64,000 bases of DNA from Acinetobacter colistiniresistens (GCF_000413935.1 NZ_KE340376.1:128091-192090); one strand, 5' to 3'; shown: positions 37,096-46,165, numbered from the stretch's first letter. Program-made: numbers and translations. Notes: a model not told the origin generated them from the sequence alone.

Positions 37096-39633
37096 ATGTT
37101 TAAAAAAGTTTTCTTTCAGATCCATTGGTTTTTAGGGATTACCGCGGGGCTTATTCTCTCTTTGATGGGAGTTACTGGTGCAATCTACTCATATGAACCG
37201 CAAATTCTAAAGTGGATCAACCAAGACAGCTATGTCGTTGAAGTTGCCCAAACACCTAAACTTAGCCCTGCCCAGCTGTATCAACATTTCAATCAGCAAC
37301 AACCCGAGATTGAAATTAACAGCATTACCATCGCTTCCGACCCCACAGCCTCTTCTACCGTCAATATTAAAAAAGAAGGTGCACGTCGTGGCTATAACAT
37401 GATGGTCAATCCATATACAGCAGAAGTTCTCCCCGACATTAAAGGTCGTGACACGCTGCAATTTATTCAGCGGTTGCACCGTAATTTAACTGCGGGAGAA
37501 TTTGGGGCACAGATTACTGGGGCATCTACGCTGATGCTGATTTTCTTTGTTTTGAGTGGGCTTTATCTACGCTTTCCAAAGAAACACACTTTTAAACAAT
37601 GGTTCTTTATTAAACCCAAACTGAAAGGCCGTAATTTTATTTGGGATCTGCATGCCGTGGTTGGAACATGGGTAGTGGTATTCTATCTACTCTTTGCATG
37701 TACTGGCTTATATTGGTCTTATGACTGGTGGCGCGCAGGCATGTTCAAAGTCATGGGCGTTGAACAACCACAACGCAATCAACACAACAATGAACGCGGC
37801 AAAGATAAACAACCAGAATTGACCAAAGCACAGGTCAGCACCATCCTGACACAAACATGGACTGGGGTAAATGCACAGATCGGCCGTGAATACTCAAGCT
37901 TGACCCTGAATATTCCAAAACGTGAAGATGCTAAAGTTGAGCTTTCCTTTGTTGATGCCATTCCTCAGCATGAGCGCGCACGTAATCAAGCGGTCTATAA
38001 CTATCAAGAAAATAAATTTGAAAAGTTTGAACTGTATGAAGACAAAAAGCTCAATGAAAAAATCATGAGCAGCATGCTACCTGTACATCGGGGTAGCTTC
38101 TTTGGTTCAACCTATCAATTTATTGCCATGCTGGCTTCATTGGCAATGCCACTATTCTTTATAACAGGCTGGATGCTCTATCTAAAACGTCGCAAGCAGA
38201 AGAAACTCACTCTCGCAGCCCGTCAATCACTCAGCGCACAACCAATTGATCCGAATGCCAAACCTTGGCTGATTACTTATGCATCGCAAACCGGAGTGGC
38301 TGAACAATTGGCTTGGCGTACAGCAACCAGCTTGCAAGAAGCACAGCAGCCAACCACAGTCAAACCGATTCAACAATTGACGGAGCAAGACCTTCTACAA
38401 GCAGCACAGGTTTTATTTGTAATCAGCACCTATGGCACAGGTGAAGCACCCGATCTTGCCGCCAGTTTTAGCAAAAAACTGATGCAACAAGACCTAGACC
38501 TCAGCCAAATGCAATATGCAGTGCTTGCGCTGGGATCAAAAGAATACCCTGATAGCTATTGTAGCTTTGGTTATGCTGTTGATACGTGGCTAAAACAATG
38601 CAAAGCCCAAGCATTATTTGACTTAATCGAAGTCGATAATGCCAATGCCAACGATATTCAACGCTGGAATCAAGCCCTTTCGGTCGTGACCAAGCATGAA
38701 CTACATGCCATGAATATCGAGAAAGTGTTTGATCAATGGACTCTCGCTGAACGCACATTGCTCAATCCGAATAGCTTAGGACAAGCCGCCTATAACATCG
38801 AGCTTAGCTCAGCTTCAGATATGACTTGGCATGCAGGTGATATTGCGGAGATACAACCAGCCAATAGTTTAGCTGAAATTCAAAATTTCTTGATCCAATA
38901 TCAAATTCCAGCAAACAGTCTGGTTGAGTCATTGAGTCAAACAATTGAACAGCTGCTTTGGGATAAGAATTTACGGGTCGAGATCAAACCTTTTAGTACG
39001 CTTGAAGATTTATTGGAACAACTTCCAAGCTTACCGACACGTGAATATTCGATTGCCAGCATTCCTTCGCAGCAAATATTACGACTGGTGGTTCGTCAAC
39101 AACAGGATGAACAAGGTCAACTTGGTCTAGGTTCAGGTTGGCTCACGGAGTTTGCCCAGCTAAAACAAACAATTGCTCTGCGTATTCGCACCAATGAATC
39201 TTTCCATCTGATTGGCGATAACCGTCCAATTATCTGTATTGGTAATGGAACAGGTATTGCTGGACTCATGAGTTTATTACAGCAACGGAATCGACAAAAC
39301 TATACCGCCAACTGGCTGATCTTTGGTGAACGTCAACGCGAATGTGATTTCTTCTATCAGGAAACCATTCAAGCCTGGTTAAACATGGAGAGCCTGCAAC
39401 GTTTGGACCTCGCCTTTTCTCGCGACCAAGAACAACGCATCTACGTACAAGATATCTTACGCAGCAATGCCGATGAGCTGGTGCAATGGATTGAGCAAGG
39501 TGCAGTAATCTATGTCTGTGGCAGTATTGAAGGCATGGCTGCTGGGGTCGATCAAGCGCTGACTGATCTTCTCGGCGAGGAAAAAGTAGATGAATTAAGA
39601 CAGGCGGGACGTTATCGTCGCGATGTTTATTAG
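37096..39633 (+). CDS. PepSY-flavodoxin-FAD/NADPH reductase fusion (putative ferric/siderophore reductase)
   Basis: An 845-residue inner-membrane protein. The N-terminal PepSY-associated part has four helices at about 8-32, 145-165, 190-210 and 350-372 with conserved His (IHWFLGITAG, LHRNL, DLHAVVG, PVHRG), likely haem or metal ligands. A flavodoxin domain begins about 395 (ITYASQTGVAEQLAWRTA, then STYGTGEAPD). From about 560 the CysJ-like reductase half follows, with REYSIAS (FAD), CIGNGTGIAGL (NADPH) and a C-terminal RRDVY. NADPH electrons would thus pass through FAD and FMN across the membrane, fitting reduction of ferric siderophores in the periplasm. The Fur-like box supports iron control. 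The ATG at 37096 is chosen over a TTG two codons upstream. Confidence 0.85.
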   Translation: MFKKVFFQIHWFLGITAGLILSLMGVTGAIYSYEPQILKWINQDSYVVEVAQTPKLSPAQLYQHFNQQQPEIEINSITIASDPTASSTVNIKKEGARRGYNMMVNPYTAEVLPDIKGRDTLQFIQRLHRNLTAGEFGAQITGASTLMLIFFVLSGLYLRFPKKHTFKQWFFIKPKLKGRNFIWDLHAVVGTWVVVFYLLFACTGLYWSYDWWRAGMFKVMGVEQPQRNQHNNERGKDKQPELTKAQVSTILTQTWTGVNAQIGREYSSLTLNIPKREDAKVELSFVDAIPQHERARNQAVYNYQENKFEKFELYEDKKLNEKIMSSMLPVHRGSFFGSTYQFIAMLASLAMPLFFITGWMLYLKRRKQKKLTLAARQSLSAQPIDPNAKPWLITYASQTGVAEQLAWRTATSLQEAQQPTTVKPIQQLTEQDLLQAAQVLFVISTYGTGEAPDLAASFSKKLMQQDLDLSQMQYAVLALGSKEYPDSYCSFGYAVDTWLKQCKAQALFDLIEVDNANANDIQRWNQALSVVTKHELHAMNIEKVFDQWTLAERTLLNPNSLGQAAYNIELSSASDMTWHAGDIAEIQPANSLAEIQNFLIQYQIPANSLVESLSQTIEQLLWDKNLRVEIKPFSTLEDLLEQLPSLPTREYSIASIPSQQILRLVVRQQQDEQGQLGLGSGWLTEFAQLKQTIALRIRTNESFHLIGDNRPIICIGNGTGIAGLMSLLQQRNRQNYTANWLIFGERQRECDFFYQETIQAWLNMESLQRLDLAFSRDQEQRIYVQDILRSNADELVQWIEQGAVIYVCGSIEGMAAGVDQALTDLLGEEKVDELRQAGRYRRDVY

Positions 39634-39646
39634 TTCTTTTCGATCT

Positions 39647-39677
39647 AAAAAAACGAGTGCCAGTCACTCGTTTTTTT
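39647..39677 (+). terminator. Intrinsic terminator after the PepSY fusion gene
   Basis: Perfect 13-base arms AAAAAAACGAGTG and CACTCGTTTTTTT with a CCAGT loop. Confidence 0.93.
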
Positions 39678-39756
39678 CATCAGACCATAAGAGAATTTGC
39701 CTTTCTCAGAATTTTGCATACACTTAGCACGATTCAAATCGACTACAATTAAGATT

Positions 39757-40542
39757 ATGCAAATAAGTTCATGGGTTCGTATTGTTTTAGCCCTTATCGG
39801 TTCAGTCTTGTTCTTAGATGGTGCCATTCTCATCGCCTTTAAGAAGATTCATATCGGAACAGTACTCCCCTTACTGCTTGGTCTATTTTTCTGTCTTTAC
39901 GCTTATTTTTATTATCATATTGAGCGTTTCTTTTTCTATCATTTTCGCCTGCACTCGATTTGGCGCTTTGGCTGGCTATGCTTCTGGATCTGGGTTATTA
40001 GCTTAGGCTATTTCTTTGATTATCTTTCTCACAATAATACTCAAGCGCAAACCATCTCTCCTGTTAAGGCCATTATTGTATTAGGGAGTGGTATTGAAAA
40101 TGGGCAACCTTCTGCAACACTGGCCAAACGACTGGATCGTGCCGCCCCGATTGCTCTGGCTCAACCACAAGCCAAATTGGTCATGACAGGAGGGATTGAT
40201 TTTGGTGAGCGTGATAGTGAAGCAATGGTGATGTCACGTTATGTACAACAACACTATCAAATCCCAACCTCACAAATCATCTTGGAGGATAAAAGCACCA
40301 GCACCGAGCTGAATCTTAAAAATAGCCAACAGCTCTTGCAAGCACAACAGATTAGCATTCAGCAGCCGATTGCGATTGTGACCAGCGATTTCCATACCTT
40401 ACGTGCGGCAGCCATTGCCAAGAAGCAAGGCTATCGCAATATTACCATGCTCGGTGCAACCACACCTTTGGCAACACGCTACAACGCCTGGTTAAGAGAA
40501 TACTTTGCCTATGCCAGTGGTTGGCTACTCAATGAATACTGA
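39757..40542 (+). CDS. YdcF/ElyC-family (DUF218) membrane protein
   Basis: A 261-residue protein with three hydrophobic segments in the first 95 residues and a DUF218 domain behind them. The domain shows AIIVLGSGIENGQPSATLAKR, then LVMTGG and the conserved ILEDKSTSTELNLKNS helix, and VTSDFHTLRA near the end. DUF218 proteins such as ElyC and SanA act in envelope integrity. The ATG at 39757 is chosen; the 20-codon upstream extension crosses the promoter region. It is convergent with the DUF2750 gene. Confidence 0.85.
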   Translation: MQISSWVRIVLALIGSVLFLDGAILIAFKKIHIGTVLPLLLGLFFCLYAYFYYHIERFFFYHFRLHSIWRFGWLCFWIWVISLGYFFDYLSHNNTQAQTISPVKAIIVLGSGIENGQPSATLAKRLDRAAPIALAQPQAKLVMTGGIDFGERDSEAMVMSRYVQQHYQIPTSQIILEDKSTSTELNLKNSQQLLQAQQISIQQPIAIVTSDFHTLRAAAIAKKQGYRNITMLGATTPLATRYNAWLREYFAYASGWLLNEY

Positions 40543-40559
40543 TTGAGGAGCTCTCAATC
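40541..40559. terminator. Possible weak terminator between convergent genes
   Basis: Perfect 7-base arms GATTGAG and CTCAATC around GAGCT fill the gap between the YdcF-like and DUF2750 genes. There is no T run. Confidence 0.35.
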
Positions 40560-41042
40560 TTAGGATGATGCTGAGTTATGCAGACGAATATCGCGTGGTA
40601 ACGGAAGTTTTAACTCAGCAAATACATCAGGACGCTGTAAATAGATTTGGTACAGAAAATTCTTAATATCCAATAATAAAGTATCTGGGGAAACCAAGAG
40701 GTTGTTTTCTTCCGGGGTCAAGTCCAGAGATAAAATCGTATTATTTTCTTTTAGAAAGGGAATTATTTTTTCAATAAACGCCAATAAAGAGACTTCCTGA
40801 ACCTCATATTGCAGCCAATTGTCTTTAATCAATAACTTCGCCAGACTTTTACTCTGCCAAACCGACAAAGCATGCTGTCCAGATGGCGTTGAACACAGTG
40901 CCCAGCCGTCATGATAGAGCGCAATCACTTGGCGCTGCATAATAATATTTTGAATAAATTGACGATAGCTCTCTTTGAGCGAAGAATTGACAGGTGTAGC
41001 TTGAGATTTCGACGCAGCCTTGCGTTGATAAGGGTTTCTCAT
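40560..41042 (-). CDS. DUF2750-family protein
   Basis: A 160-residue cytosolic protein. The block ALYHDGWALCSTPSGQHALS with a following VWQSKSLAKLL fits the DUF2750 family, whose role is unknown. The first 25 residues are basic and disordered. It lies directly downstream of the tRNA array on the same strand, with 87 bases between and no clear terminator, so some transcripts may come from the tRNA promoter. Confidence 0.7.
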   Translation of the reverse strand: MRNPYQRKAASKSQATPVNSSLKESYRQFIQNIIMQRQVIALYHDGWALCSTPSGQHALSVWQSKSLAKLLIKDNWLQYEVQEVSLLAFIEKIIPFLKENNTILSLDLTPEENNLLVSPDTLLLDIKNFLYQIYLQRPDVFAELKLPLPRDIRLHNSASS

Positions 41043-41129
41043 AGAGTAAGTCTTATTAGAATCATTATTAATGCTAATAATAAAATAACTCTGTCGTGAT
41101 TACAATGATGAGGAATTCGAGGAGAAATA

Positions 41130-41205
41130 TGGTGGGCGCTGACGGGATCGAACCGCCGACATTCTGCTTGTAAGGCAGACGCTCTACCAACTGAGCTAAG
41201 CGCCC
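41130..41205 (-). tRNA. tRNA-Val (TAC)
   Basis: 76 bases with full cloverleaf: acceptor GGGCGCT/AGCGCCC, anticodon loop CTTACAA, T loop TTCGATC and encoded CCA. Last of eight tRNA genes in transcription order. Identical to the other three Val copies. Confidence 0.97.
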
Positions 41206-41306
41206 TGAGGAATAAAAATTGATTGACTATCAATTTTTATGACGCAAGACAAACGGAGTGCGTAGTGTCTTACATTATCATTTTCCTGAACAGGGAATCA
41301 AGAAAA

Positions 41307-41383
41307 TGGCGCAGCGGACGGGGCTCGAACCCGCGACCCTCGGCGTGACAGGCCGATATTCTAACCAACTGAACTACCGCTGC
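41307..41383 (-). tRNA. tRNA-Asp (GTC)
   Basis: 77 bases: acceptor GCAGCGG/CCGCTGC, anticodon loop CTGTCAC, T loop TTCGAGC and encoded GCCA end. Identical to the copies at 41600 and 41893. Confidence 0.97.
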
Positions 41384-41422
41384 ACGGTATTACTTCCAGA
41401 TAGAAGTAAGTGTCACAAATTA

Positions 41423-41498
41423 TGGTGGGCGCTGACGGGATCGAACCGCCGACATTCTGCTTGTAAGGCAGACGCTCTACCAACTGAGCTAAGCGCCC
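41423..41498 (-). tRNA. tRNA-Val (TAC)
   Basis: Second-copy Val gene, same sequence as at 41130; anticodon loop CTTACAA and encoded CCA. Confidence 0.97.
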
Positions 41499-41599
41499 TG
41501 AGGAATAAAAATTGATTGACTATCAATTTTTATGACGCAAGACAAACGGAGTGCGTAGTGTCTTACATTATCATTTTCCTGAACAGGGAATCAAGAAAA

Positions 41600-41676
41600 T
41601 GGCGCAGCGGACGGGGCTCGAACCCGCGACCCTCGGCGTGACAGGCCGATATTCTAACCAACTGAACTACCGCTGC
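41600..41676 (-). tRNA. tRNA-Asp (GTC)
   Basis: Second-copy Asp gene, same sequence as at 41307; anticodon loop CTGTCAC and encoded CCA. Confidence 0.97.
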
Positions 41677-41715
41677 ACGGTATTACTTCCAGATAGAAGT
41701 AAGTGTCACAAATTA

Positions 41716-41791
41716 TGGTGGGCGCTGACGGGATCGAACCGCCGACATTCTGCTTGTAAGGCAGACGCTCTACCAACTGAGCTAAGCGCCC
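41716..41791 (-). tRNA. tRNA-Val (TAC)
   Basis: Same sequence as the other Val copies. The spacer beyond it (41792-41892) differs from that of the 293-bp unit, so the exact repeat ends here. Confidence 0.97.
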
Positions 41792-41892
41792 TGAGCGAGG
41801 TAACAAACTTAAAGTACAACTTTAAAATTTGTCTGAATATCAAGGATGTTAATCCTATCTAATCAACTCTAGCTATTCTTGCAATCTTAAAG

Positions 41893-41969
41893 TGGCGCAG
41901 CGGACGGGGCTCGAACCCGCGACCCTCGGCGTGACAGGCCGATATTCTAACCAACTGAACTACCGCTGC
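41893..41969 (-). tRNA. tRNA-Asp (GTC)
   Basis: Same sequence as the two Asp copies in the tandem unit, but with its own flanks. Confidence 0.97.
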
Positions 41970-42012
41970 ACAATAATTTTGCAATCACAGCAAACGACTA
42001 TTAAAACTTAAG

Positions 42013-42089
42013 TGGCGCAGCGGACGGGGCTCGAACCCGCGACCCCCGGCGTGACAGGCCGGTATTCTAACCAACTGAACTACCGCTGC
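42013..42089 (-). tRNA. tRNA-Asp (GTC), variant with changed anticodon-stem pair
   Basis: Like the other Asp genes but the outer anticodon-stem pair is C-G in place of T-A (CCGGC/GCCGG against TCGGC/GCCGA). Both bases change together, so the fold is kept. Confidence 0.97.
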
Positions 42090-42112
42090 ACTTGAGTCTT
42101 AACGTAAAGGCT

Positions 42113-42188
42113 TGGTGGGCGCTGACGGGATCGAACCGCCGACATTCTGCTTGTAAGGCAGACGCTCTACCAACTGAGCTAAGCGCCC
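42113..42188 (-). tRNA. tRNA-Val (TAC), promoter-proximal
   Basis: First gene of the array in transcription order, 27 bases after the -10 box. Same sequence as the other three Val copies. Confidence 0.97.
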
Positions 42189-42215
42189 TTAACGTCTTCA
42201 TCGTTTGTGAGGTGC

Positions 42216-42243
42216 ATTATAGAGAATCTTTACAGCCTGTCAA
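42216..42243 (-). promoter_or_regulatory. Consensus sigma-70 promoter of the tRNA array
   Basis: On the minus strand, TTGACA and TATAAT match consensus fully with a 16-base spacer, and a C-rich stretch follows the -10 box. It lies just before the first Val gene and should drive all eight tRNAs. A GC-rich discriminator would fit stringent control. Confidence 0.9.
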
Positions 42244-42351
42244 ACGCTTTTGCCATTCTTTTCCAAAAAAACCGCACGAGTGATTAAAAAATAAGTAATT
42301 CCTTGAAAAAACCGACATTTCCGTATTTTATTTAAGCACTTATTGCTATTT

Positions 42352-42861
42352 TCACAGCTCATTTTCGATGGCATGTTCTGAGATATAAACCAGCGCTTGC
42401 TCAGAAACGAGTCCAAATAGTTCGAGAATTTCATCATTCTTCATTCGAATACACCCATGCGACATGGGAATCCCCATCGGTTCTGTATCGGGTGTACCAT
42501 GAATATAGATATAACGCTTAAATGTATCGTGCCCTTCTCCATGGTTAAAGCCTTCCTCTAAACCATCCAGCCATAAAATTCGCGATAAGATCCAGTCACG
42601 TTGTGGGAATTGCTGGGCCAATTGCTGGTCATAGACCTCACCTGTTGGTTGGCGTGCAATAAATACGGCATTTTTGGGACATTCAGCACCGATCTTTTGT
42701 GCGACCTGATGCCAGCCTCGAGGCGTTTTCCCACTATTCTCCTGTTCACCAATACCGTTCTTCCCAGAAGAGATCACATAAAATTTATTCTGTTTTGGCA
42801 AATGTAATGTTTGTTGTGCTAAATCAATGACAATGTCTGCCTGATCTAAGGTATAGCTCAT
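42352..42861 (-). CDS. YkuD-domain L,D-carboxypeptidase, cytosolic (ElsL/LdtK-like)
   Basis: A 169-residue protein with a full L,D-transpeptidase (YkuD) active site: His121 in IHGTPD and SHGCIRM with Cys137 and Arg139. It has no signal peptide or membrane segment, so it should stay in the cytosol. In A. baumannii a cytosolic YkuD protein of this kind (ElsL, also called LdtK) trims tetrapeptides during peptidoglycan recycling, replacing LdcA. The same role is inferred here from lack of a signal and length. The start is supported by the normal family N-terminus IVIDLAQQTLHL. Confidence 0.8.
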   Translation of the reverse strand: MSYTLDQADIVIDLAQQTLHLPKQNKFYVISSGKNGIGEQENSGKTPRGWHQVAQKIGAECPKNAVFIARQPTGEVYDQQLAQQFPQRDWILSRILWLDGLEEGFNHGEGHDTFKRYIYIHGTPDTEPMGIPMSHGCIRMKNDEILELFGLVSEQALVYISEHAIENEL

Positions 42862-43071
42862 TTTTATCTCAATAACGGATAGAACAACTTTATTTCAACA
42901 TAGACCGTAATCTTTTTCTTGTATTTTTAGGTAGTTTTAATTGCAGGCAAGCTTTAAATATCAGTATAAAAGCACGCCCCTTCTATTTTTTTTCTCATTG
43001 CCAACTTTATTTCATCTCTTGCATTTAGGCATAGTCTTCTTGTTGCGGAGCTTTAGCCACCCCCTCAGCAT
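42862..43071. other. AT-rich intergenic region next to the tandem repeat
   Basis: About 210 bases upstream of the ElsL-like gene contain its promoter region, with no further gene or hairpin that I can support. Confidence 0.5.
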
Positions 43072-43272
43072 AAAGCGTTGCTTTTCTTTTAATTCGCCAC
43101 TCGCAGCATAGCTGCTCGTCTTGCGCTTCGGGCAAAGCGTTGCTTTTCTTTTAACTCGCCACTCGCAGCATAGCTGCTCGTCTTGCGCAGCTAAAAAGCG
43201 TTGCTTTTCTTTTAACTCGCCACTCGCAGCATAGCTGCTCGTCTTGCGCAGCTAAAAAGCGTTGCTTTTCTT
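43072..43272. repeat. 61/62-bp tandem repeat, three copies and a partial fourth
   Basis: Units begin at 43072, 43134, 43195 and 43256 (partial). Each begins AAAGCGTTGCTTTTCTTTTA and has the small palindrome GCAGCATAGCTGC. Copies two and three are almost identical; the first has a variable junction (TTGCGCTTCGGGC instead of TTGCGCAGCTAA). The array abuts the stop codon of the DUF454 gene. Confidence 0.92.
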
Positions 43273-43277
43273 AACGC
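43253..43277 (-). terminator. Possible terminator of the DUF454 gene formed by the repeat edge
   Basis: Arms AGCGTT and AACGCT with a nine-base loop are followed on the minus strand by TTTTT. The hairpin includes the stop codon and the partial repeat copy. Confidence 0.45.
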
Positions 43278-43636
43278 TGCTCAGGCTCGGGGCGTAACCA
43301 CAACCACACCGCAACGATAAACATGGTGACATCGGTAAAGACTTTGACCCAAAATGGCGCATTGGTAAATAGCATCAAAATACCGCTAATCAACATCATG
43401 ATACTGGCAATCCATTTTGCCTTACGCGGTACAGTGCCATGTTCACGCCAGTTGCGTAAGGTCGGACCATATTTAGGATGATTGAGTAACCACGCATCCA
43501 TTTCAGGCCAACCTTTGGAAGCGGCCCATGCGGCAAGAATCAGAAATACTGTCGTGGGCATTCCGGGTAAAATTGCCCCAATGATTCCCAACGTAATAAA
43601 AAATACGACCAAACTACGCCAGAACAAAGTTTTCAT
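43271..43636 (-). CDS. YbaN-type DUF454 inner-membrane protein
   Basis: A 121-residue protein from the chosen ATG; a GTG six codons upstream is possible. DUF454 pattern: ITLGIIGAILPGMPTTVFLILAAW in the first helices (split by a short loop), then WLLNHPKYGPTLRNW and a cytosolic PRKAKW turn, and two more helices. Function is unknown in all species. It ends at the edge of a tandem repeat. Confidence 0.88.
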   Translation of the reverse strand: MKTLFWRSLVVFFITLGIIGAILPGMPTTVFLILAAWAASKGWPEMDAWLLNHPKYGPTLRNWREHGTVPRKAKWIASIMMLISGILMLFTNAPFWVKVFTDVTMFIVAVWLWLRPEPEQR

Positions 43637-43736
43637 TGAGCGATTAACCAACACCTGTTTACAACCGTGCTAGTATAAAGCGTTTTTGGTGTTGTTTCTT
43701 AAACTTAACCTATTATTTCAATGATTGAGTGACTTC

Positions 43737-44609
43737 ATGTCTAAGATGATTACCACCCCTTGCTATTTTGAGCCGTGGTTACAGTTTAAGCATCCCATCG
43801 TACGACATTTAGCATTTTGTATTGCCAGTCCGAATATTTTGGCGCAAATCCCACCTGATCTAAACCTTAAGCATCCGTTTGAGCTTCATTCAAATCAGAA
43901 ATGGCTAGATCACTATCTATGCTATGAAAACCGCTTAAAACAACTTGATCAGCATCCTCAACCCTTAATTGATTTTCTGGCGCAACTCAAAAGTACTCGG
44001 CTTGGTTTACGTTTTGAAAATCTATTATGGTTTTGGTTATTAGACGGCGATTATCATCCTTACCAGCTCCTTGGGCATAGTATTCAGAAAATTGCAGGTG
44101 CCATCACATTAGGCGAACTTGATTTCTTACTGCTCAATCAAGACACTCAAGAAGTTGAACACTGGGAAGTGGCTTTAAAATACTACTTAGGTGAAGGCGA
44201 GCTAGATTTAGCACAGTGGTATGGACTGAACCGAGAAGATACATTACAGCGTAAATTAAGACATTTTACTGAGCGTCAATTTCAGTTTACAGAAGCAAAT
44301 CATCATCAGATCCAACGCAAATTCGCGGTGATGAAGGGACAGTTATATCTTCCAGCAGCACACCACCACCTCAACCTGCCCTGCTGGATCAACACCTCAA
44401 GGCGTTTAGGCCTTTGGGGAACACACCTTCCTGAAACAGCCTATTATCGCTTACAACGGCACGAATGGCTCTGTCCAGATCAACACGCCTCTTCTGAAAC
44501 AGCGGTCTGGTGGAGCAATGGTCTTTATTATCAGGATTCACCGACTCCTGTGTTTTATATGTTTCGCCAGCCCTCACTATTGTTTAATTTACCTAAACAA
44601 ACTTATTAA
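43737..44609 (+). CDS. DUF1853-family protein
   Basis: A 290-residue cytosolic protein. The region LRFENLLWFWL, then IQKIAGAITLGELDFLLLN and EVEHWEVALKYYLG fits DUF1853, a family with a restriction-endonuclease-like arrangement of acidic and Lys residues (GELDFLL, HWEVALKYYL resemble a D-(E/V)xK core). The nuclease idea is inference; the family has no proven function. The ATG at 43737 is chosen over a TTG four codons upstream. Confidence 0.75.
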   Translation: MSKMITTPCYFEPWLQFKHPIVRHLAFCIASPNILAQIPPDLNLKHPFELHSNQKWLDHYLCYENRLKQLDQHPQPLIDFLAQLKSTRLGLRFENLLWFWLLDGDYHPYQLLGHSIQKIAGAITLGELDFLLLNQDTQEVEHWEVALKYYLGEGELDLAQWYGLNREDTLQRKLRHFTERQFQFTEANHHQIQRKFAVMKGQLYLPAAHHHLNLPCWINTSRRLGLWGTHLPETAYYRLQRHEWLCPDQHASSETAVWWSNGLYYQDSPTPVFYMFRQPSLLFNLPKQTY

Positions 44610-44720
44610 TTGATGGAGTAACATTTTATAACACATTTACCATCAAACCCTTATGTTCATTTAATGGTAAATTTTTTAGCCTCTTAAGTACATCATAATT
44701 ACATTTAAACGGAGAAGATG

Positions 44721-44861
44721 ATGAAAAAAATCTTAGTTGCTTCAATCATGACTGCTTTTGTTTTAACTGGTTGTAATACATTTAAAGGTATTGGTAAGGA
44801 TGTATCTAAAGCGGGTGACAAAGTCACTCAAACAGCTGAAAAAACGCAAGATAAAATGTAA
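44721..44861 (+). CDS. Entericidin-like small lipoprotein
   Basis: A 46-residue lipoprotein. The signal peptide ends in lipobox LTGC with Cys18. The mature part (NTFKGIGKDVSKAGDKVTQ, then AEKTQDKM) is the entericidin EcnA/B pattern of a short amphipathic helix. GGAG lies 6 bases before the ATG, so 44721 is preferred over the ATG one codon earlier. Entericidins are outer-membrane or inner-membrane lipoproteins tied to cell lysis control; here the role is unproven. A strong terminator follows. Confidence 0.88.
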   Translation: MKKILVASIMTAFVLTGCNTFKGIGKDVSKAGDKVTQTAEKTQDKM

Positions 44862-44882
44862 TTCGATACAACCCGCCTTACG

Positions 44883-44917
44883 AAACCTTATCTAGACCTA
44901 GATAAGGTTTATTTTTA
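44883..44917 (+). terminator. Intrinsic terminator after the entericidin-like gene
   Basis: Perfect 12-base arms AAACCTTATCTA and TAGATAAGGTTT with a GACC loop, then ATTTTTA. Confidence 0.92.
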
Positions 44918-44918
44918 A

Positions 44919-46118
<1,200 letters not shown>

Positions 46119-46135
46119 AATAAGAATCTATAAAT

Positions 46136-46165
46136 AAAAAAGGAACTCCGATGAGTTCCTTTTTT
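46136..46165. terminator. Terminator between dapE and the Pil-Chp operon
   Basis: Arms AAAAAGGAACTC and GAGTTCCTTTTT with a CGAT loop; T runs on both strands serve dapE and the convergent operon. Confidence 0.92.

Larger units (their letters stand above)
41130..41715. repeat. Two perfect tandem copies of a 293-bp tRNA-Val/tRNA-Asp unit
   Basis: Bases 41130-41422 and 41423-41715 are the same, including both tRNA genes and all spacer bases. A third Val gene follows at once (41716) and similarity ends just past it. Each spacer holds a 10-base-arm hairpin (AAAAATTGAT/ATCAATTTTT) and a 7-base-arm one (TTACTTC/GAAGTAA), possible processing sites of the tRNA precursor. Confidence 0.95.

Noticed and set aside
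41258..41862. Open frames of 85 and 103 codons on the plus strand with sequences like GLEPATLGVTG and ALTGSNRRHSACKADA
   Set aside because: They are the reverse complement of tRNA-Asp and tRNA-Val genes. Such frames appear in databases as false proteins; their repetition follows the tRNA repeat.
41130..42188. tRNA cluster as attachment site for a genomic island
   Set aside because: No integrase gene and no displaced 3' tRNA fragment is seen near it; the repeats are complete tRNA genes.
42092..42283. 63-codon open frame on the plus strand
   Set aside because: It covers a tRNA-Val gene in antisense and the tRNA promoter, with no ribosome site of its own.
43072..43272. CRISPR array
   Set aside because: The repeat unit is one continuous 61/62-base sequence with no unique spacers, and no cas gene is in the window.
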